From the NCBI GenBank assembly GCA_032718475.1, contig JAUCBJ010002857.1, forward strand, positions 1 to 25,728: 25,728 bases of DNA. Direction: 5' to 3'. Positions 19,701-25,728 of the stretch are shown one piece after another (the first letter of the stretch is position 1; each line of letters opens with the position of its first letter). The stretch is from Nemertoderma westbladi. Its lineage: Eukaryota > Xenacoelomorpha > Nemertodermatida > Nemertodermatidae. Under the pieces are notes generated by a model. It saw nothing but the letters and a program-made list of their open reading frames with translations, was not told the DNA's origin and ran no database searches. Made by a program: the position numbers and the translations under genes.

Positions 19701-22700
19701 ACAGAAAGGGATCTGAGTAATAATTGGTTTCGATACTGTTAGTCCGAGAGAAAGGGATATGAGTAATAATTGGTTGCGATACTGTTAGTCCGAGAGAAAG
19801 GGATCTGAGTAATAATTGGTTGCGATACTGTTAGTCCGAGAGAAAGGGATCTGAGTAATAATTGGTTGCGATACTGTTAGTCCGAGAGAAAGGGATCCGA
19901 GTAATAATTGGTTGCGATACTGTTAGTCCGAGAGAAAGGGATCTGAGTAACAATTGGTTGCGATACTGTTAGTCCGACAGAAAGGGATCTGAGTAATAAT
20001 TGGTTTCGATACTGTTAGTCCAAGAGAAAGGGATCTGAGTAATAATTGGTTGCGATACTGTTAATCCGAGAGAAAGGGATCTGAGTAATAATAGGTTGCG
20101 ATACTGTTAGTCCGAGAGAAAGGGATCTGAGTAATAATTGGTTGCGATACTGTTAATCCGACAGAAAGGGATCTGAGTAATAATAGGTTGCGATACTGTT
20201 AGTCCGACAGAAAGGGATCTGAGTAATAATTGGTTGCGATACTGTTAGTCCGACAGAAAGGGATCTGAGTAATAATTGGTTGCGATACTGTTAGTCCGAG
20301 AGAAAGGGATCTGAGTAATAATTGGTTGCGATACTGTTAGTCCGACAGAAAGGGATCTGAGTAATAATTGGTTGCGATACTGTTAGTCCGACAGAAAGGG
20401 ATCTGAGTAATAATTGGTTGCGATACTGTTAGTCCGACAGAAAGGGATCTGAGTAATAATTGGTTGCGATACTGTTAGTCCGACAGAAAGGGATCTGAGT
20501 AATAATTGGTTGCGATACTGTTAGTCCTACAGAAAGGGATCTGAGTAATAATAGGTTGCGATACTGTTAGTCCGACAGAAAGGGATCTGAGTAATAATTG
20601 GTTGCGATACTGTTAGTCCGACAGAAAGGGATCTGAGTAATAATTGGTTGCGATACTGTTAGTCCGAGAGAAAGGGATCTGAGTAATAATTGGTTGCGAT
20701 ACTGTTAGTCCGAGAGAAAGGGATCTGAGTAATAATTGGTTGCGATACTGTTAGTCCGACAGAAAGGGATCTGAGTAATAATTGGTTGCGATACTGTTAG
20801 TCCGACAGAAAGGGATCTGAGTAATAATTGGTTGCGATACTGTTAGTCCGAGAGAAAGGGATCTGAGTAATAATTGGTTGCGATACTGTTAGTCCGAGAG
20901 AAAGGGATCTGAGTAATAATTGGTTGCGATACTGTTAGTCCGAGAGAAAGGGATCTGAGTAATAATTGGTTGCGATACTGTTAGTCCGAGAGAAAGGGAT
21001 CTGAGTAATAATTGGTTGCGATACTGTTAGTCCGAGAGAAAGGGATCTGAGTAATAATTGGTTGCGATACTGTTAGTCCGACAGAAAGGGATCTGAGTAA
21101 TAATTGGTTGCGATACTGTTAGTCCGAGAGAAAGGGATCTGAGTAATAATTGGTTGCGATACTGTTAGTCCGAGAGAAAGGGATCTGAGTAATAATTGGT
21201 TGCGATACTGTTAGTCCGACAGAAAGGGATCTGAGTAATAATTGGTTGCGATACTGTTAGTCCGAGAGAAAGGGATCTGAGTAATAATTGGTTGCGATAC
21301 TGTTAGTCCGACAGAAAGGGATCTGAGTAATAATTGGTTGCGATACTGTTAGTCCGACAGAAAGGGATCTGAGTAATAATTGGTTGCGATACTGTTAGTC
21401 CGAGAGAAAGGGATCTGAGTAATAATTGGTTGCGATACTGTTAGTCCGACAGAAAGGGATCTGAGTAATAATTGGTTGCGATACTGTTAGTCCGAGAGAA
21501 AGGGATCTGAGTAATAATTGGTTGCGATACTGTTAGTCCGAGAGAAAGGGATCTGAGTAATAATTGGTTGCGATACTGTTAGTCCGACAGAAAGGGATCT
21601 GAGTAATAATTGGTTGCGATACTGTTAGTCCGAGAGAAAGGGATCTGAGTAATAATTGGTTGCGATACTGTTAATCCGACAGAAAGGGATCTGAGTAATA
21701 ATTGGTTGCGATACTGTTAGTCCGAGAGAAAGGGATCTGAGTAATAATTGGTTGCGATACTGTTAGTCCGAGAGAAAGGGATCTGAGTAATAATTGGTTG
21801 CGATACTGTTAGTCCGACAGAAAGGGATCTGAGTAATAATTGGTTGCGATACTGTTAGTCCGAGAGAAAGGGATCTGAGTAATAATTGGTTGCGATACTG
21901 TTAGTCCGACAGAAAGGGATCTGAGTAATAATTGGTTGCGATACTGTTAGTCCGACAGAAAGGGATCTGAGTAATAATTGGTTGCGATACTGTTAGTCCG
22001 AGAGAAAGGGATCTGAGTAATAATTGGTTGCGATACTGTTAGTCCGACAGAAAGGGATCTGAGTAATAATTGGTTGCGATACTGTTAGTCCGAGAGAAAG
22101 GGATCTGAGTAATAATTGGTTGCGATACTGTTAGTCCGAGAGAAAGGGATCTGAGTAATAATTGGTTGCGATACTGTTAGTCCGAGAGAAAGGGATCTGA
22201 GTAATAATTGGTTGCGATACTGTTAGTCCGAGAGAAAGGGATCTGAGTAATAATTGGTTGCGATACTGTTAGTCCGACAGAAAGGGATCTGAGTAATAAT
22301 TGGTTGCGATACTGTTAGTCCGAGAGAAAGGGATCTGAGTAATAATTGGTTGCGATACTGTTAGTCCGACAGAAAGGGATCTGAGTAATAATTGGTTGCG
22401 ATACTGTTAGTCCGACAGAAAGGGATCTGAGTAATAATTGGTTGCGATACTGTTAGTCCGAGAGAAAGGGATCTGAGTAATAATTGGTTGCGATACTGTT
22501 AGTCCGACAGAAAGGGATCTGAGTAATAATTGGTTGCGATACTGTTAGTCCGAGAGAAAGGGATCTGAGTAATAATTGGTTGCGATACTGTTAGTCCGAG
22601 AGAAAGGGATCTGAGTAATAATTGGTTGCGATACTGTTAGTCCGAGAGAAAGGGATCTGAGTAATAATTGGTTGCGATACTGTTAGTCCGAGAGAAAGGG

Positions 22701-25700
22701 ATCTGAGTAATAATTGGTTGCGATACTGTTAGTCCGACAGAAAGGGATCTGAGTAATAATTGGTTGCGATACTGTTAGTCCGAGAGAAAGGGATCTGAGT
22801 AATAATTGGTTGCGATACTGTTAGTCCGACAGAAAGGGATCTGAGTAATAATTGGTTGCGATACTGTTAGTCCGAGAGAAAGGGATCTGAGTAATAATTG
22901 GTTGCGATACTGTTAGTCCGACAGAAAGGGATCTGAGTAATAATTGGTTGCGATACTGTTAGTCCGACAGAAAGGGATCTGAGTAATAATTGGTTGCGAT
23001 ACTGTTAGTCCGAGAGAAAGGGATCTGAGTAATAATTGGTTGCGATACTGTTAGTCCGACAGAAAGGGATCTGAGTAATAATTGGTTGCGATACTGTTAG
23101 TCCGAGAGAAAGGGATCTGAGTAATAATTGGTTGCGATACTGTTAGTCCGAGAGAAAGGGATCTGAGTAATAATTGGTTGCGATACTGTTAGTCCGAGAG
23201 AAAGGGATCTGAGTAATAATTGGTTGCGATACTGTTAGTCCGAGAGAAAGGGATCTGAGTAATAATTGGTTGCGATACTGTTAGTCCGACAGAAAGGGAT
23301 CTGAGTAATAATTGGTTGCGATACTGTTAGTCCGAGAGAAAGGGATCTGAGTAATAATTGGTTGCGATACTGTTAGTCCGACAGAAAGGGATCTGAGTAA
23401 TAATTGGTTGCGATACTGTTAGTCCGAGAGAAAGGGATCTGAGTAATAATTGGTTGCGATACTGTTAGTCCGACAGAAAGGGATCTGAGTAATAATTGGT
23501 TGCGATACTGTTAGTCCGAGAGAAAGGGATCTGAGTAATAATTGGTTGCGATACTGTTAGTCCGACAGAAAGGGATCTGAGTAATAATTGGTTGCGATAC
23601 TGTTAGTCCGAGAGAAAGGGATCTGAGTAATAATTGGTTGCGATACTGTTAGTCCGACAGAAAGGGATCTGAGTAATAATTGGTTGCGATACTGTTAGTC
23701 CGAGAGAAAGGGATCTGAGTAATAATTGGTTGCGATACTGTTAGTCCGACAGAAAGGGATCTGAGTAATAATTGGTTGCGATACTGTTAGTCCGAGAGAA
23801 AGGGATCTGAGTAATAATTGGTTGCGATACTGTTAGTCCGACAGAAAGGGATCTGAGTAATAATTGGTTGCGATACTGTTAGTCCGAGAGAAAGGGATCT
23901 GAGTAATAATTGGTTGCGATACTGTTAGTCCGAGAGAAAGGGATCTGAGTAATAATTGGTTGCGATACTGTTAGTCCGAGAGAAAGGGATCTGAGTAATA
24001 ATTGGTTGCGATACTGTTAGTCCGAGAGAAAGGGATCTGAGTAATAATTGGTTGCGATACTGTTAGTCCGAGAGAAAGGGATCTGAGTAATAATTGGTTG
24101 CGATACTGTTAGTCCGACAGAAAGGGATCTGAGTAATAATTGGTTTCGATACTGTTAGTCCGAGAGAAAGGGATCTGAGTAATAATTGGTTGCGATACTG
24201 TTAGTCCGAGAGAAAGGGATCTGAGTAATAATTGGTTGCGATACTGTTAGTCCGAGAGAAAGGGATCTGAGTAATAATTGGTTGCGATACTGTTAGTCCG
24301 ACAGAAAGGGATCTGAGTAATAATTGGTTGCGATACTGTTAGTCCGACAGAAAGGGATCTGAGTAATAATAGGTTGCGATACTGTTAGTCCGACAGAAAG
24401 GGATCTGAGTAATAATAGGTTGCGATACTGTTAGTCCGACAGAAAGGGATCTGAGTAATAATTGGTTGCGATACTGTTAGTCCGACAGAAAGGGATCTGA
24501 GTAATAATTGGTTGCGATACTGTTAGTCCGAGAGAAAGGGATCTGAGTAATAATTGGTTTCGATACTGTTAGTCCGAGAGAAAGGGATCTGAGTAATAAT
24601 TGGTTGCGATACTGTTAGTCCGACAGAAAGGGATCTGAGTAATAATTGGTTGCGATACTGTTAGTCCGAGAGAAAGGGATCTGAGTAATAATTGGTTTCG
24701 ATACTGTTAGTCCGAGAGAAAGGGATCTGAGTAATAATTGGTTGCGATACTGTTAGTCCGAGAGAAAGGGATCTGAGTAATAATTGGTTGCGATACTGTT
24801 AGTCCGACAGAAAGGGATCTGAGTAATAATAGGTTGCGATACTGTTAGTCCGACAGAAAGGGATCTGAGTAATAATAGGTTGCGATACTGTTAGTCCGAC
24901 AGAAAGGGATCTGAGTAATAATTGGTTGCGATACTGTTAGTCCGACAGAAAGGGATCTGAGTAATAATTGGTTGCGATACTGTTAGTCCGAGAGAAAGGG
25001 ATCTGAGTAATAATTGGTTGCGATACTGTTAGTCCGAGAGAAAGGGATCTGAGTAATAATTGGTTGCGATACTGTTAGTCCGACAGAAAGGGATCTGAGT
25101 AATAATAGGTTGCGATACTGTTAGTCCGACAGAAAGGGATCTGAGTAATAATAGGTTGCGATACTGTTAGTCCGACAGAAAGGGATCTGAGTAATAATTG
25201 GTTGCGATACTGTTAGTCCGACAGAAAGGGATCTGAGTAATAATTGGTTGCGATACTGTTAGTCCGACAGAAAGGGATCTGAGTAATAATTGGTTTCGAT
25301 ACTGTTAGTCCGAGAGAAAGGGATCTGAGTAATAATTGGTTGCGATACTGTTAGTCCGACAGAAAGGGATCTGAGTAATAATTGGTTTCGATACTGTTAG
25401 TCCGAGAGAAAGGGATCTGAGTAATAATTGGTTGCGATACTGTTAGTCCGAGAGAAAGGGATCTGAGTAATAATTGGTTGCGATACTGTTAGTCCGAGAG
25501 AAAGGGATCTGAGTAATAATTGGTTGCGATACTGTTAGTCCGAGAGAAAGGGATCTGAGTAATAATTGGTTGCGATACTGTTAGTCCGACAGAAAGGGAT
25601 CTGAGTAATAATTGGTTGCGATACTGTTAGGCCGACAGAAAGGGATCTGAGTAATAATTGGTTGCGATACTGTTAGTCCGAGAGAAAGGGATCTGAGTAA

Positions 25701-25728
25701 TAATTGGTTGCGATACTGTTAGTCCGAG
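16758..25728. repeat. 46-bp satellite array, 195 units, runs past the window end
   Basis: The unit begins GAGAGAAAGGGATCTGAGTA, continues ATAATTGGTTGCGATACTGT and ends TAGTCC. From 16758 the length fits 195 full units plus 3 bases when two 45-bp units (near 17,056 and 18,251) are counted. Common two-state sites are GAC/GAG at the start and AATAGG/AATTGG in the middle. Rarer variants are AAATGG, TTTCGAT, GTTAATCC, GGATCCGAG, TAACAATTGG and CCTACAG. Shared rare variants show duplications of 6, 10, 26 and 28-29 units. It differs from the other 46-bp family at 13,191-15,450. Confidence 0.97.

Noticed and set aside
11043-25728. CRISPR-like regular repeats
   Set aside because: The units are contiguous with no unique spacers, no leader and no cas genes. 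These are tandem satellites in an animal genome.

Overview
The window looks like repeat-rich, probably heterochromatic DNA from an invertebrate animal genome; the phylum cannot be told from sequence alone. No ordinary host gene is visible. About the first 10.1 kb is a pile-up of decayed non-LTR retrotransposons (LINEs). From 11,043 to the end, almost 90 % is tandem repeat in five arrays, the last of which runs out of the window. No tRNA, rRNA or bacterial-type features are seen.

LINE region (1-10,097). Two single-ORF LINE families of the endonuclease (EEP/AP type) plus reverse transcriptase type are present; short 3' UTRs and (TAG)n-like tails resemble RTE-like elements. Family 1 is present as a 3' tail (1-340), an inverted internal fragment (356-414 continued at 6455-7129), and a double element at 415-6454. 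The double element is a 5'-truncated copy B (415-2714) joined head-to-tail to a copy C with its own long 5' UTR (2715-6454). It sits between two exact 19-bp direct repeats (396-414 and 6455-6473) that lie in the inverted fragment, so it landed in that fragment as one unit or was later remodelled inside one unit. Copy C has its ORF broken by one 8-nt deletion and four nonsense changes, copy B by three frameshifts. Family 2 is present as E1 (7340-9237, RT and C-terminus only, one frameshift) followed directly by E2 (9237-10097, a shorter 3' copy, about 98 % identical), again head-to-tail. A 22-bp minisatellite (7134-7339) separates the families.

Spacer (10,098-11,042) is AT-rich single-copy sequence without a recognisable gene.

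Satellite region (11,043-25,728): a 28-bp array with exactly 44 units (11,043-12,274); a second 22-bp array (12,373-12,593); a 46-bp array (13,191-15,450) with irregular units at its left edge; a 21-bp array (15,713-16,079); and a different 46-bp array of 195 units (16,758 to the window end) with several levels of higher-order structure. Between them lie AT-rich spacers, one of which may hold the 3' end of a minus-strand retroposon near 12,798-13,010.

Most notable observations: the 28-bp unit contains an exact match to the known PBX-MEIS/PREP composite site (TGATTGACAG) 44 times and varies only at its single CpG; the 21-bp unit carries a CACGTG E-box 18 times; two independent head-to-tail LINE dimers suggest template jumping; and the family 2 stop codon is the first TAG of its own tail.
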